A stretch of DNA of 64,000 nucleotides from Pyruvatibacter mobilis (GCF_012848855.1 NZ_CP051630.1:2707501-2771500), one strand, 5' to 3'. Positions 28,571-38,396 are shown, counted from the stretch's first letter. Numbers and translations are program-made. The notes: generated by a model not told the origin, from the letters alone.

Positions 28571-29998
28571 ATGAACAAGATCACAACGGATATCTGTGTC
28601 ATCGGCGCCGGATCAGGCGGCCTGTCGGTTGCGGCGGGCGCTGTCCAGATGGGTGCCAAGGTAGTGCTGATCGAAGGCGGCAAGATGGGCGGTGACTGCC
28701 TCAACTATGGCTGCGTGCCGTCAAAGGCACTGCTGGCTGCCGGCAAGCACGCACACATGTTCGGCCATTCGGACGAATTCGGCATAGCCCCTGCAGCCCC
28801 GCAAGTGGACTTCGCCAGGGTCAATGCGCATGTGAAGAGCGTCATCGCGGCGATTGAGCCCAACGACAGCGTCGAGCGCTTCGAGGGGCTGGGCGTGCAC
28901 GTGATCCAGGCCTATGCGCGCTTCAAGGATGCCCGCACGGTCATTGCCGGTGACACCGAAATCCGTGCCAAGCGCATTGTTATCGCCACCGGGTCGAGCC
29001 CGGTCGAACCTCCGATCCCGGGTCTTGAAGACGTCCCTTATTTCACCAACGAGACTATCTTCGACAATACCGACCTGCCGGACCACCTGATCGTCATCGG
29101 CGGCGGGCCCATCGGCATGGAGATGAGCCAGGCGCATCGCCGGCTCGGCGCGAAGGTAACGACACTGGAAGGCGGCACGGCGCTGGGCAAGGACGACCCG
29201 GAGCTCACGGCCATCGTCAAGAAGCGCCTGATCGATGAAGGCATAGACCTGCGGGAAAACGCCATGGTGCAGCGGATCGAAAAGACCGATGCAGGCATCC
29301 GGGTGGTCTTTGAGAAGGACGGCCAGGAACAGAGCGTGGACGGAACGCACCTGCTGCTGGCCGTTGGCCGCAAGCCCAATGTGGAGCGGCTCGAGCTTGA
29401 GAACGCGGGCATCGAGTACACCAAGCGCGGCATCCAGGTGGATGACCGGCTGCGCACGACCAACAAGAAAATATTCGCCATGGGCGACGTTGCAGGCGGC
29501 CTGCAGTTCACCCACGTCGCCGGCTATCACGCGGGCATTGTGATCCGTAACGCGCTGTTCAAGGTGCCGGCCAAGGCAGATCATTCGGCGGTGCCGTGGG
29601 TCACTTACACGGACCCCGAAATGGCCCATGTTGGCCTGACCGAAGCCGACGCGCGCAAGAACCACGGGGACAGCATCACGGTCCTCAAATGGGGCTTTGA
29701 CGAAAACGACCGCGCCCAGGCAGAACGGCGGACCGAAGGCCTTATCAAGGTCGTGACGGACAAGAAGGGCGTCATCCTTGGCGCCTCCATCGCCGGCCTC
29801 AATGCGGGTGACCTGCTGGCCCCATGGATTCTCGCGGTTGGCCAAAGGCAGAAGATCGGCACCATGGCGCAGTTCATTGCGCCTTATCCCACTCTGACGG
29901 AAGTGTCCAAGCGGGCGGCCGGCTCCTATTATACGCCGACGCTGTACAGCAGCCGGATCAGGTTCATCGTGCGGCTGCTGATGCGCCTGTTCGGCTGA
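28571..29998 (+). CDS. MerA/dihydrolipoamide dehydrogenase-like flavoprotein
   Basis: Class I pyridine-nucleotide disulfide oxidoreductase (475 residues). It has FAD motif GAGSGGLS near residue 12, redox disulfide CLNYGCVPSK, NAD(P) motif GGGPIGMEM, second FAD motif FAMGDVAGG, and a dimerisation domain. The base-pair His-Pro near the C-terminus of true lipoamide dehydrogenases is not seen (the end reads PYPTLTEVSKRAAG), and there is no extra MerA N-terminal metal domain or C-terminal Cys pair. So it is neither Lpd nor classical mercuric reductase; the substrate is unknown. Grouped with DUF547 and TVP38 genes upstream. Confidence 0.9.
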   Translation: MNKITTDICVIGAGSGGLSVAAGAVQMGAKVVLIEGGKMGGDCLNYGCVPSKALLAAGKHAHMFGHSDEFGIAPAAPQVDFARVNAHVKSVIAAIEPNDSVERFEGLGVHVIQAYARFKDARTVIAGDTEIRAKRIVIATGSSPVEPPIPGLEDVPYFTNETIFDNTDLPDHLIVIGGGPIGMEMSQAHRRLGAKVTTLEGGTALGKDDPELTAIVKKRLIDEGIDLRENAMVQRIEKTDAGIRVVFEKDGQEQSVDGTHLLLAVGRKPNVERLELENAGIEYTKRGIQVDDRLRTTNKKIFAMGDVAGGLQFTHVAGYHAGIVIRNALFKVPAKADHSAVPWVTYTDPEMAHVGLTEADARKNHGDSITVLKWGFDENDRAQAERRTEGLIKVVTDKKGVILGASIAGLNAGDLLAPWILAVGQRQKIGTMAQFIAPYPTLTEVSKRAAGSYYTPTLYSSRIRFIVRLLMRLFG

Positions 29999-30049
29999 GG
30001 CCAACCGGCCGCGGGCGGACGTCACGACCACAGGGGATGCAGGCAGGCG

Positions 30050-31546
30050 ATGTCTGAGGAGCAGGACAGGGACGATCCGCAAGGCACGGCCGCACGGCCG
30101 AGCCTGCAGACCCTGTTGCCCAGGCGACTTGCCCGCAGCCTTTCAGCGCAGCTTCTGGTGCTGACTGTCGCCTTCGTCATGCTGGCGGAAGTCTTCATCT
30201 ATGTGCCGTCAATCGCCAATTTCAGGGCGACCTGGCTGATGGACCGCATCAATGCCGCTCAGCTTGCAAGCCTTGCCGTCGAGGCTGCTGCCGAGCGCGG
30301 CGTCATGCCGGAGCTTGAAGCTGAATTGCTGCGCAATGCCGAGGTGAAGGCGGTGGCACTCAAGCGTGACAACCGGCGTGAACTGCTCCTGGCAAGCCCC
30401 ATGCAGGACATGATCGTCGCACGCTATGATCTGCGTGGCGCCACGTGGCTGGAACTGTGTTACGACGCCTTCGAAACCCTGGTTTTCGGGGGCGGCCGCA
30501 CGGTGGCCGTTGCCGGCAGCCCGCGGTTTCGCGGCGGTGAGTTCATCGAGATCGTGATCGACGACACGCCGCTGCGGCAGGCGATGTTCGTCTATTCCGG
30601 AAATGTCCTGTTCCTGTCGATCGTCATTTCCATCTTCACCGCAGCGCTGGTGTTCCTCGCGCTCAACCGGGCGCTGGTGATTCCGATGATGCGTATCACG
30701 GAAAACATGGTGCGGTTTCGTCAGCAGCCGGAAGATGCGTCCCGCGTGATGCTGCCGTCCCAACGGCGCGACGAGATCGGCACGGCGGAACGGGAACTTG
30801 CGGCCATGCAGGGCGAGATTCGCCAGGCCCTACGCCAGAAGACCCGGCTGGCCGCGCTCGGCACGGCCGTGAGCAAGATCAACCATGACCTGCGCAATAT
30901 TCTCGCCAGCGCGCAACTGATCTCAGACAGGCTCACCGGTATCGACGACCCTCAGGTGCAGAAGCTGGCACCACGCCTGTTCACCTCAATCGACCGGGCC
31001 ATCCAGCTTGCGACCGACACGATGAAGTTCGGCAAGGCGGAGGAAGCACCGCCGCGTAAACAATTCGTCCCGCTGGCGGATCTCGTGCACGAGGTGTGCG
31101 ATGCTGCCGTTCCAGCGGATGACACACGCATCCGGACCGAGATTTCCATCGATCCCGAGGAGCAGGTCTTCGCCGATGCCGATCAGCTCTTCCGTGTGCT
31201 GCTCAACCTCGCGCGCAACGGCGTTGAAGCCATGCTGGAGGCAGATGGCGGCGGCACTCTGTCCATAGGCTGTGAGATGGTGCCAGGCGGCGGGCGGCTC
31301 TACATAGCTGACACGGGGCCCGGCCTGCCGGTCAGCGCGCGGGCGCACCTGTTCGAGCCTTTTGTTGGATCAGCCCGCAAAGGTGGCACGGGGCTGGGCA
31401 TGGCGATCGCGGCGGATCTCGTGCGCGCCCATGGCGGCATCATCCGCCTGCACCAGTCCATACCCGGCCATACGGTGTTTCATATCTACTTGCCTGGCCC
31501 GGATGGCCAGATGGCGGAACCGGAAGCCGATCTCGCTGCGGAATGA
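30050..31546 (+). CDS. Orphan sensor histidine kinase
   Basis: Membrane two-component sensor, 498 residues. Two transmembrane helices (about 33-56 and 182-205) bracket a periplasmic sensor region, followed by a HAMP segment and the phospho-acceptor motif INHDLRNILA. The ATPase region has NLARNGVEAM (N box), IADTGPGLP (G1), FEPFVGSARKGGTGLGMAIA (F/G2). The H-box reads NHDLRN rather than the more usual SHELRT, as in the HPK4-like group. No response regulator is encoded next to it, so the partner must be elsewhere. Confidence 0.88.
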   Translation: MSEEQDRDDPQGTAARPSLQTLLPRRLARSLSAQLLVLTVAFVMLAEVFIYVPSIANFRATWLMDRINAAQLASLAVEAAAERGVMPELEAELLRNAEVKAVALKRDNRRELLLASPMQDMIVARYDLRGATWLELCYDAFETLVFGGGRTVAVAGSPRFRGGEFIEIVIDDTPLRQAMFVYSGNVLFLSIVISIFTAALVFLALNRALVIPMMRITENMVRFRQQPEDASRVMLPSQRRDEIGTAERELAAMQGEIRQALRQKTRLAALGTAVSKINHDLRNILASAQLISDRLTGIDDPQVQKLAPRLFTSIDRAIQLATDTMKFGKAEEAPPRKQFVPLADLVHEVCDAAVPADDTRIRTEISIDPEEQVFADADQLFRVLLNLARNGVEAMLEADGGGTLSIGCEMVPGGGRLYIADTGPGLPVSARAHLFEPFVGSARKGGTGLGMAIAADLVRAHGGIIRLHQSIPGHTVFHIYLPGPDGQMAEPEADLAAE

Positions 31547-31579
31547 CAGGTCAGCCTGTGGCGTGCTATCTGACGCGCC

Positions 31580-32344
31580 ATGAGCTGGGATCCGACGACC
31601 TATCTGGGCTTTGCCGACCACCGCACCCGTCCTGCCGCGGAACTGCTGGCCCGCATCGACATGACGTCCCCGGCCCGCGTGGCGGATCTCGGCTGCGGCC
31701 CCGGCAACTCCACCGCCCTCCTTGCAACGCGCTGGCCTGAGGCAGCCGTCCACGGCGTCGACAGTTCCCCGGAGATGATTGAGCGAGCCTCACGTGCCGG
31801 TCTCAATGCCGCGTTTTCTGTCGGCGACATTGCAGGCTGGTCGGCGGAAGCTCCGTATGACGTCATCTTTTCCAATGCGGCATTGCACTGGCTCGACGGG
31901 CACGACGCCCTTCTGCCACACCTGATGAGCCAATTGTCGAAAGGCGGTGTCCTGGCCGTGCAAATGCCCGCCAATTTTTCGGCCCCCAGCCACGTACTTC
32001 TTGAGGAGGCCGTTCTTGAGACCGGCAGCAAGGATCTGATCGCCCGCCTGCGAGGCAATCCTGTCAGTCCGATGGCGGAGTATCACCGGATACTTGCACC
32101 CCATGCTGCCAATCTGGATATCTGGGAAACGACCTATCTGCAGGTTTTGACCGGGAACGACGCGGTGCTGCAATGGACGAGCGGAACAGCACTTGTGCCC
32201 TTTGTCTCAGAACTTGCCGGGCAGCAGCGAGACGACTTCGTTGATGCCTATCGGGGAAAGCTCGCGGCGGCCTACCCGCAACGTGCTGACGGCACGACGC
32301 TTTTTCCCTTTACCCGACTTTTCATGGTCGCCCGCTGCGCTTGA
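31580..32344 (+). CDS. tam: Trans-aconitate 2-methyltransferase
   Basis: SAM-dependent methyltransferase that detoxifies trans-aconitate. The 254-residue protein starts MSWDPTTYLGFADHRTRPA, a near-diagnostic Tam opening. It continues with the SAM motif VADLGCGPGNST, FSNAALHWLDGH and TFLYP-like FPFTRLFMVA at the end. It is 33 bases after the histidine kinase; no functional link is apparent. Confidence 0.93.
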   Translation: MSWDPTTYLGFADHRTRPAAELLARIDMTSPARVADLGCGPGNSTALLATRWPEAAVHGVDSSPEMIERASRAGLNAAFSVGDIAGWSAEAPYDVIFSNAALHWLDGHDALLPHLMSQLSKGGVLAVQMPANFSAPSHVLLEEAVLETGSKDLIARLRGNPVSPMAEYHRILAPHAANLDIWETTYLQVLTGNDAVLQWTSGTALVPFVSELAGQQRDDFVDAYRGKLAAAYPQRADGTTLFPFTRLFMVARCA

Positions 32345-32460
32345 GCCAGATCAGAAACGGAAGCCCGTGGACGCTCTGAGGTCATGGTGCATTGCAACCA
32401 AAGCGCCGTGGTGCCACCCTTGATCCAGCCCCCACCTTCCACGACGATCACAAGGGTTTC

Positions 32461-34254
32461 ATGTCCACGCTTGATCTTGGTGTTATCGGCAACAGCAGCT
32501 TTGGTGCTCTTATCAACCCTCAAGGCCGCATCGTGTGGTGCTGTCTTCCCCGCTTCGATGGCGACCCGGTTTTCTGCGACCTTCTGAATGGCGGCGATGA
32601 GGCGCGCGAAGGCGGCGGCTTCGGCTTCTGGGACATCGAGATATCGGATTTCGCGCGTAGTGAGCAGCACTACGCACACAACACGGCGATCCTGAAGACG
32701 CGGCTGTATGACAGCGACGGCAACGCGGTGGAGATCACCGATTTCGCGCCGCGTTACATCAGCCTGGGCCGCATGTTCCGCCCCGTGTCGATTATGCGGC
32801 GACTCAAGCCGATTGCCGGTACCCCACGCATCACCATCCGCCTGCGCCCGCGCTACAATTGGGGCGACCGCGTGCCGGATGTCAGCCGCGGCTCCAACCA
32901 TGCACGCTTCTTTCATACCGGCCAGGCCCTTCGGCTCAACACCAATGCCCCGCTGACATACGTGCTTGAGGAGCGCAGCTTCCTGCTGGAAGAGCCAGTG
33001 GACATGATGCTGGGGCCGGACGAACCCCTGATCGGCAGTTTGCGCGAGACAGCGAACGCCTTCGAAGAGCGCACGGCGGATTACTGGCGCACCTGGGTAC
33101 GGCGGCTGGCGTTGCCGCTTGAATGGCAGGACGCCGTGATCCGGGCGGCCATCACGCTCAAGCTGTCCACTTTCGAGGAGACGGGCGCCATCATCGCGGC
33201 GATGACGACGTCGATCCCCGAGGCACCGGGCACCCAGCGTAACTGGGACTACCGCTATTGCTGGCTGAGGGACGCGTTCTTCGTGGTGCGCGCTCTCAAC
33301 TCGCTGGCAGAGAACGAAACGATGGAGAACTATCTCCGCTATCTCAACAATATCGTCGGCGAAGCGAACAACCACCTGCAGCCCGTCTGGGGCATCAGCC
33401 GGGAAGCCCAGCTCGTGGAGCGGGAGGTCGAAAGCCTGTCGGGCTATCGCGGCATGGGCCCCGTGCGGGTGGGCAACCAGGCCTATGAGCACTTCCAGCA
33501 TGACGTATACGGAAACGTAGTGCTCGCCGCGGCGCAGAGTTTTCTGGATCAGCGGCTGTTTCATCCGGGCACGCCGGAAGACTTCCAGCGGCTGGAGCAT
33601 ATGGGCGAGCTGGCTTTCGAGAAGCATAACCAGCCGGATGCGGGCATGTGGGAACTGCGCACGCGTGCGCGGGTTCATACGTCTTCCAGCCTCATGTGCT
33701 GGGCTGCATGCGACCGTTTGTCCAAGATTGCCCGTCATATGGGGTTCACAGACCGGGCGTCCTATTGGCAGGGCCGCGCGGACACGATCCACGCAACGAT
33801 TACAACGGAAGCTTGGAACCCGGACATGGAATCATTCGCTGAAAGCTTTGGCGGCAAGGGTGTGGAGGCCGGTCTGCTGCTGATGGCTGAAGTCGGTTTC
33901 CTCAGTCCCGACGATGAGCGGTTCCGCAAGACATTGGATGCCGTTGAGCGCACCCTGCGGCGCGGCAAGCATATGTACCGCTATGCGGAGGCGGATGATT
34001 TCGGCGAGCCGGAAACCGCCTTCAATATCTGCACCTTCTGGTACATCGATGCCCTGGCCCGCGTCGGCCGGGAGGAAGAAGCGCGCGAGATCTTCGAGGA
34101 GATGCTGGCAGCACGGAATTCGCTGGGGCTGCTGTCGGAAGATACCGACGTCAAGTCCGGTGAATTGTGGGGCAATTACCCACAGACCTATTCGCTGGTG
34201 GGCATCATCAACGCTGCCATGCGGCTGTCACGGCGCTGGGAGGAAGAAGTATGA
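32461..34254 (+). CDS. Glycoside hydrolase family 15 protein
   Basis: A 597-residue GH15 protein (glucoamylase/trehalase clan), cytosolic with no signal peptide. The N-terminal beta-sandwich (about 1-220) opens LDLGVIGNSSFGALINPQG. The (alpha/alpha)6 barrel carries the general-acid region RNWDYRYCWLRDAFF and the catalytic-base region around SGELWGNYPQTYSLVG. GH15 members in this clan include trehalases. Being translationally coupled to otsA and followed by glk, it most plausibly hydrolyses trehalose or an alpha-glucan; that is inference. ATG at 32461 fits the fold start. Confidence 0.9.
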   Translation: MSTLDLGVIGNSSFGALINPQGRIVWCCLPRFDGDPVFCDLLNGGDEAREGGGFGFWDIEISDFARSEQHYAHNTAILKTRLYDSDGNAVEITDFAPRYISLGRMFRPVSIMRRLKPIAGTPRITIRLRPRYNWGDRVPDVSRGSNHARFFHTGQALRLNTNAPLTYVLEERSFLLEEPVDMMLGPDEPLIGSLRETANAFEERTADYWRTWVRRLALPLEWQDAVIRAAITLKLSTFEETGAIIAAMTTSIPEAPGTQRNWDYRYCWLRDAFFVVRALNSLAENETMENYLRYLNNIVGEANNHLQPVWGISREAQLVEREVESLSGYRGMGPVRVGNQAYEHFQHDVYGNVVLAAAQSFLDQRLFHPGTPEDFQRLEHMGELAFEKHNQPDAGMWELRTRARVHTSSSLMCWAACDRLSKIARHMGFTDRASYWQGRADTIHATITTEAWNPDMESFAESFGGKGVEAGLLLMAEVGFLSPDDERFRKTLDAVERTLRRGKHMYRYAEADDFGEPETAFNICTFWYIDALARVGREEEAREIFEEMLAARNSLGLLSEDTDVKSGELWGNYPQTYSLVGIINAAMRLSRRWEEEV

Positions 34255-35672
34255 GCAGGCTCATTGTCGTTTCCAACCGCGTGGGACCGATCGGTGATGC
34301 AGCACGCGCCGGCGGTCTTGCCGTAGCCCTTGTGGAAGCGCTCAAGTCTTCGGGCGGCATCTGGTTTGGCTGGACCGGCGACGTGATCGAAGAAGCGGAC
34401 ACCCGCCTGAAACTCGAATCCGCCGGACCGCTGACGCTGGCGACCATTGATCTGTCAGCGGATGATTTCGACGCCTACTACAATGGCTTCGCCAACCGCT
34501 CCCTGTGGCCGCTTTTCCACTTCCGGACCGGGCTTGTGCAATATGACCGTGACAACTTCGCGGGCTACTCAAGGGTCAATGCAGCCTTCGCCAAGGCATT
34601 GCTGCCGCTTGTGCAGCAAGACGACCTGATCTGGGTGCATGATTATCACTTCCTTCTCTTCGCCGAGGAGCTGCGCAAGCTGGGCTGCACCCGACCCATA
34701 GGTCATTTCCTGCACATCCCCTTTCCGCCGCGCGAACTTCTGACAACGCTGCCCAACCATGAGGAGCTGGTAAAGGCACTCTTTGCCTTCGACATTCTCG
34801 GGTTTCAGACCGAGCATGACCGCGACCGGTTCTTCGATTATGTGCGCATGGAAGTGGGCGGCAGTATCCTTGGTGACAAGGCGCGGTGCTTCAACCGTAC
34901 GGTGACAGCACGCGCATTCCCTATCGGGATCGACGCCGGCACGTTTGCCAATTTCGCCAGTACGGATGACGGGCAGAAACAATTCGCATCCATGCGTGAC
35001 ATGCTGCGCGGGCGCAGGCAGATCATCGGTGTGGACCGGCTGGACTACACCAAGGGCCTGCCTGAACGCTTCAATGCCTTCGAGCGCATGCTGGAAGACC
35101 ATGAGGAGCATCGCGGTGAAGTGAGCCTGCTTCAGGTCGCGCCGCCATCACGCACGGATGTGAGCGAGTATCAGGATCTGCGGCTCGAGCTGGAAGGCAT
35201 GGCAGGCCATATCAATGGCCGTTTTGCCGAATTCAACTGGACACCGATCCGCTATCTCAACCGGTCCTTTGCCCGCCAGGCGCTGGCCGGTCTCTACCGT
35301 GCCAGCCATGTGGGGCTGGTGACCCCGCTGCGCGACGGGATGAACCTCGTTGCCAAGGAGTATGTCGCTGCTCAGGACCCGGAGGATCCCGGCGTGCTGG
35401 TGCTGTCGCGCTTTGCCGGGGCTGCGAAACAACTGACGGATGCTGTGATCGTCAACCCCTATGACGTGCAGGGCATGGCGGACGCCATGAATGTGGCCCT
35501 CACCATGCCGCTGGATGAACGCAAGGACCGCTATACCAAGCTGATGAAAGTCATTTCCGAAGAGGACATCGGTCATTGGCGGACATCCTATCTCGAGGCC
35601 CTGTCCAGCGTGGAACATGCGGGGGTGACCGGAGGCAGCCTGCATGGCGACCAGAACGGGGCCGTTGCCTGA
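34251..35672 (+). CDS. otsA: Trehalose-6-phosphate synthase
   Basis: GT20 glucosyltransferase making trehalose 6-phosphate from UDP-glucose and glucose 6-phosphate. The 473-residue protein has RVGPIGDAARAGGLAVAL at the N-terminus, VHDYHFLLFAEELR, the phosphate-binding GVDRLDYTKGLPER and PLRDGMNLVAKEYVA. ATG at 34251 overlaps the GH15 stop (ATGA) and is preceded by GGAGGAAG. No trehalose-phosphatase (otsB) occurs in the window. Confidence 0.95.
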   Translation: MSRLIVVSNRVGPIGDAARAGGLAVALVEALKSSGGIWFGWTGDVIEEADTRLKLESAGPLTLATIDLSADDFDAYYNGFANRSLWPLFHFRTGLVQYDRDNFAGYSRVNAAFAKALLPLVQQDDLIWVHDYHFLLFAEELRKLGCTRPIGHFLHIPFPPRELLTTLPNHEELVKALFAFDILGFQTEHDRDRFFDYVRMEVGGSILGDKARCFNRTVTARAFPIGIDAGTFANFASTDDGQKQFASMRDMLRGRRQIIGVDRLDYTKGLPERFNAFERMLEDHEEHRGEVSLLQVAPPSRTDVSEYQDLRLELEGMAGHINGRFAEFNWTPIRYLNRSFARQALAGLYRASHVGLVTPLRDGMNLVAKEYVAAQDPEDPGVLVLSRFAGAAKQLTDAVIVNPYDVQGMADAMNVALTMPLDERKDRYTKLMKVISEEDIGHWRTSYLEALSSVEHAGVTGGSLHGDQNGAVA

Positions 35673-36656
35673 ATGCCGACGCCGCATGATCTGCCGGTCC
35701 TTGTTGCCGATATCGGCGGCACCCATGCCCGCTTCGCCCTGACACAGCCGGGTGCGTCCAGGCCGGACGAGCCCATGGTGCTGATGACGGCGCTTTATCC
35801 AACGCTTGAGGCTGCGCTCGAGACCTTTCTCGAGCAGGCGGGCCACCCTGCCCTCGGCGGGGCGGCTCTCTGTGCTGCCGGCCCGGTTCAAGGAGCAGGG
35901 GACGAGTGCCACATCGCGATGACCAACCTGCCCTGGGTCGTCAGCGCCCGTGCCGTCACCGCGGCGACCGGCTGCCCGCGTATTTCCATCGTTAATGATT
36001 TCACCGCAGCCGCCCTGTCCCTGCCCCATCTGGATGCAGACGACCTCGTGCAGATCGGCGGGGCCACGGCAGATGACGACGCCCCTCGTGGCATTCTCGG
36101 TCCGGGTACGGGGCTTGGCGTTTCGGGGCTCATCCCTGATGGCCGGGGCGGGTTCGTGCCATTGTCCGGCGAAGGCGGGCATGTCTCGCTGGCGCCGGGA
36201 ACCGAGCGTGAGATATCGCTGCTCTTTCAGTTGATGCAGACCCATGGCCATGTCTCCGCAGAGCGGGTGCTGTGCGGGCCGGGCATGGAGGAGCTCTATG
36301 GGGCACTTGGAGCGCTTGATGGGTCCCCGGAAATCGGCAGGCCGACAGCGGCGGATATTGCCCGCATGGCCGCAGACGGCTCATCGCCGCTGGCGCGGGA
36401 GGTGGTCGAGGTGTTCACGGGGCTTCTGGGATCGGTCGCCGGTGACCTCGCCCTCACCCTGGGCGCGCGCGGCGGCATCTATCTCGCGGGTGGTATCCTG
36501 CCGCGCTGGGGTGACATTCTGAACCACCGCCTGCTGCGCTACCGCTTTGAAGCAAAGGGACGCTTCAAGCCCTATCTGGCTGAGATCCCCATCTATCTGA
36601 TCACCGTGCGGGACATCGCCCTTATCGGCCTCACTGCCCTCGCCCGCCGCAGCTGA
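35673..36656 (+). CDS. glk: Glucokinase
   Basis: ATP-dependent glucose kinase of the bacterial Glk (non-ROK) family, 327 residues. Motifs: LVADIGGTHARFAL (phosphate 1), IVNDFTAAALSLP (catalytic Asp), LGPGTGLGVSGLIP, LSGEGGHVSL and IYLAGGILPRWGD. The ATG follows the otsA stop with no spacer, so the three genes form one operon; glucose released by GH15 could be returned to glucose 6-phosphate. Confidence 0.95.
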   Translation: MPTPHDLPVLVADIGGTHARFALTQPGASRPDEPMVLMTALYPTLEAALETFLEQAGHPALGGAALCAAGPVQGAGDECHIAMTNLPWVVSARAVTAATGCPRISIVNDFTAAALSLPHLDADDLVQIGGATADDDAPRGILGPGTGLGVSGLIPDGRGGFVPLSGEGGHVSLAPGTEREISLLFQLMQTHGHVSAERVLCGPGMEELYGALGALDGSPEIGRPTAADIARMAADGSSPLAREVVEVFTGLLGSVAGDLALTLGARGGIYLAGGILPRWGDILNHRLLRYRFEAKGRFKPYLAEIPIYLITVRDIALIGLTALARRS

Positions 36657-36665
36657 CACGCTCCC

Positions 36666-38396
36666 TCAATCCAGCACCACGCCCTCGCGGCGCGGGTCCG
36701 CACCGCCCTCGAGGCCACCTTCCACCACGCGGACCCCATGCAAACCGCTGGTTATTTCCTTCACTTCCACGTCGTGCCCACGCATGCGCAGGCTTTCGGC
36801 CAAGGTCGCGATGAAGGTGTCTTCCTCAAGCTCAAGTGTGGTGTTGCGGTGCACGTGGCGCGGCATGTTGATCGCCTCCTGCATCGTCATGTTCCAGTCC
36901 AGAACGCCCACCAGCGTCTGAGCAACGAAGGCGATGATGCGGCTGCCGCCCGGCGAACCGACCGCAGCATAGAACTCCCCGTCCTCATCCAGCACGATCA
37001 TCGGTGACATGGAGGACCGGGGCCGCTTGCCGGCTTCCGGCCGGTTGGCGACTGGACGCCCTTCCTTCTCCGGCACGAAGGAGAAATCCGTAAGCTGATT
37101 GTTGAGCAGGAAGCCGCCGGTCATCAGATGGCTGCCGAAGGGTGCCTCGATGGACGTCGTCATGGACACCGCATTGCCCCACCTGTCGCGAATGGCGAAA
37201 TGAGACGTGGAGTGCGCCGGCTTGGGCTCAGCCACTGCGAGGGACGCATCGGATCCGGCCGGAAGCCCCGCCTCCAGCGGCGCGCTGGACTGCGTCTTGT
37301 CAGGGTGAATAAGACGGCTGCGCAGGCGCAGATAAGCCCGGTCCAGCATGCCTTCGAGCGGTACGTCCACGAAGTCCGGGTCCGCCAGATATTTGTTGCG
37401 GTCCGCATAGGCCAGGCGGCTTGCTTCGGAGATCAGGTGAATTGAATCCGCCGACTGCGGCTCGGCGCGCTGCATGTAGAAGCTTTCAAGGAGCCCCATG
37501 ATCTGCAACACCGTCGTGCTGCCAGACGTAGGCGGCGGAGCACCGCAAAGAGTGTATGTGCGGTAGGGCGCACACACAGGCTCCCGCTTCACAGGCTCAT
37601 AGGCAGCGAGGTCAGCCGCCGTCATGCGTCCCGGGTTTCGTGGCGCATTGTTGACCGCTTCGAGGATCTGCGTGGCGATCTCACCTTCATAGAAGGCGCG
37701 CGGGCCTTGCGTGGCAATAAGCCTTAGTGTGCGCGCATAGGCCGGGTTTGTGAGGCGAGCGCCGATGGCGAGCGGAACGGGCTTTCCCTCCCCGTCGACC
37801 GCGCCCGGCTCGAAGAAGTAGTCTTTCACCACAGGCATCATCGGCAGGGCCGGGGACCAGTTGATGAGCTTGTTGAGGCGGGGTGTGACGTCGAAGCCGT
37901 TCTCGGCAAGCGCAATCGCAGGCTCGAACAACTCCTCCCAAGGCAGGCGCCCGTGCTCATCATGCGCGGCGGCCAGCATGGCAATGACACCGGGCACGCC
38001 CACAGCATGACCGCCGACGACCGCGTCGAAGAAGCCCATGGGTGTGCCGTCGGATTGCAGGAAATGCCGCTCGGTCACGCTTGCGGGCGCGGTCTCGCGT
38101 CCATCCCAAGTTTCGACGCGCTTGGTATCCTCATTCCAGTAGACGAGAAAGGCCCCGCCGCCGATGCCGCTTGACTGCGGCTCCACCAGGGTCAGCACAA
38201 GCTGTGTCGCCACGGCTGCATCCACCGCGGAGCCACCACGCTTGAGCATCTCCATGCCCGCCTGGCTTGCCAGCGGATGGGCTGCTGACACCATGTGCAC
38301 CGGCGGCGGCGTCACGGCGATGGTGACGAGGAAGCCGACAAGGGCAATGCCCAGCAGCGTGCCGGCAAGGGTGAGGACAGTCTTGAGGCGTGCCAT
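36666..38396 (-). CDS. ggt: Gamma-glutamyltransferase, membrane-anchored
   Basis: Cleaves glutathione and other gamma-glutamyl compounds in the periplasm. The 576-residue protein is a Ntn-hydrolase that self-cleaves at the Thr of HSTSHFAIRD, giving a small subunit from there on. Other motifs: GGSAVDAAVATQLVLTLVEPQSSGIGGGAF, RPRSSMSPMIVLDEDG and GSPGGSRII. Instead of a cleavable signal it has an N-terminal helix (about 8-28) without a clear cleavage site, suggesting an anchored form. Convergent with glk. Confidence 0.94.
   Translation of the reverse strand: MARLKTVLTLAGTLLGIALVGFLVTIAVTPPPVHMVSAAHPLASQAGMEMLKRGGSAVDAAVATQLVLTLVEPQSSGIGGGAFLVYWNEDTKRVETWDGRETAPASVTERHFLQSDGTPMGFFDAVVGGHAVGVPGVIAMLAAAHDEHGRLPWEELFEPAIALAENGFDVTPRLNKLINWSPALPMMPVVKDYFFEPGAVDGEGKPVPLAIGARLTNPAYARTLRLIATQGPRAFYEGEIATQILEAVNNAPRNPGRMTAADLAAYEPVKREPVCAPYRTYTLCGAPPPTSGSTTVLQIMGLLESFYMQRAEPQSADSIHLISEASRLAYADRNKYLADPDFVDVPLEGMLDRAYLRLRSRLIHPDKTQSSAPLEAGLPAGSDASLAVAEPKPAHSTSHFAIRDRWGNAVSMTTSIEAPFGSHLMTGGFLLNNQLTDFSFVPEKEGRPVANRPEAGKRPRSSMSPMIVLDEDGEFYAAVGSPGGSRIIAFVAQTLVGVLDWNMTMQEAINMPRHVHRNTTLELEEDTFIATLAESLRMRGHDVEVKEITSGLHGVRVVEGGLEGGADPRREGVVLD

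Noticed and set aside
28721-30082. 453-residue minus-strand ORF opposite the flavoprotein
   Set aside because: Antisense shadow; the plus strand has complete FAD/NAD motifs.
32272-33792. 506-residue minus-strand ORF opposite the GH15 gene
   Set aside because: Lies antisense to a gene with clear motifs; composition is His/Arg-rich as expected of a GC-codon shadow, with no domain or ribosome site.
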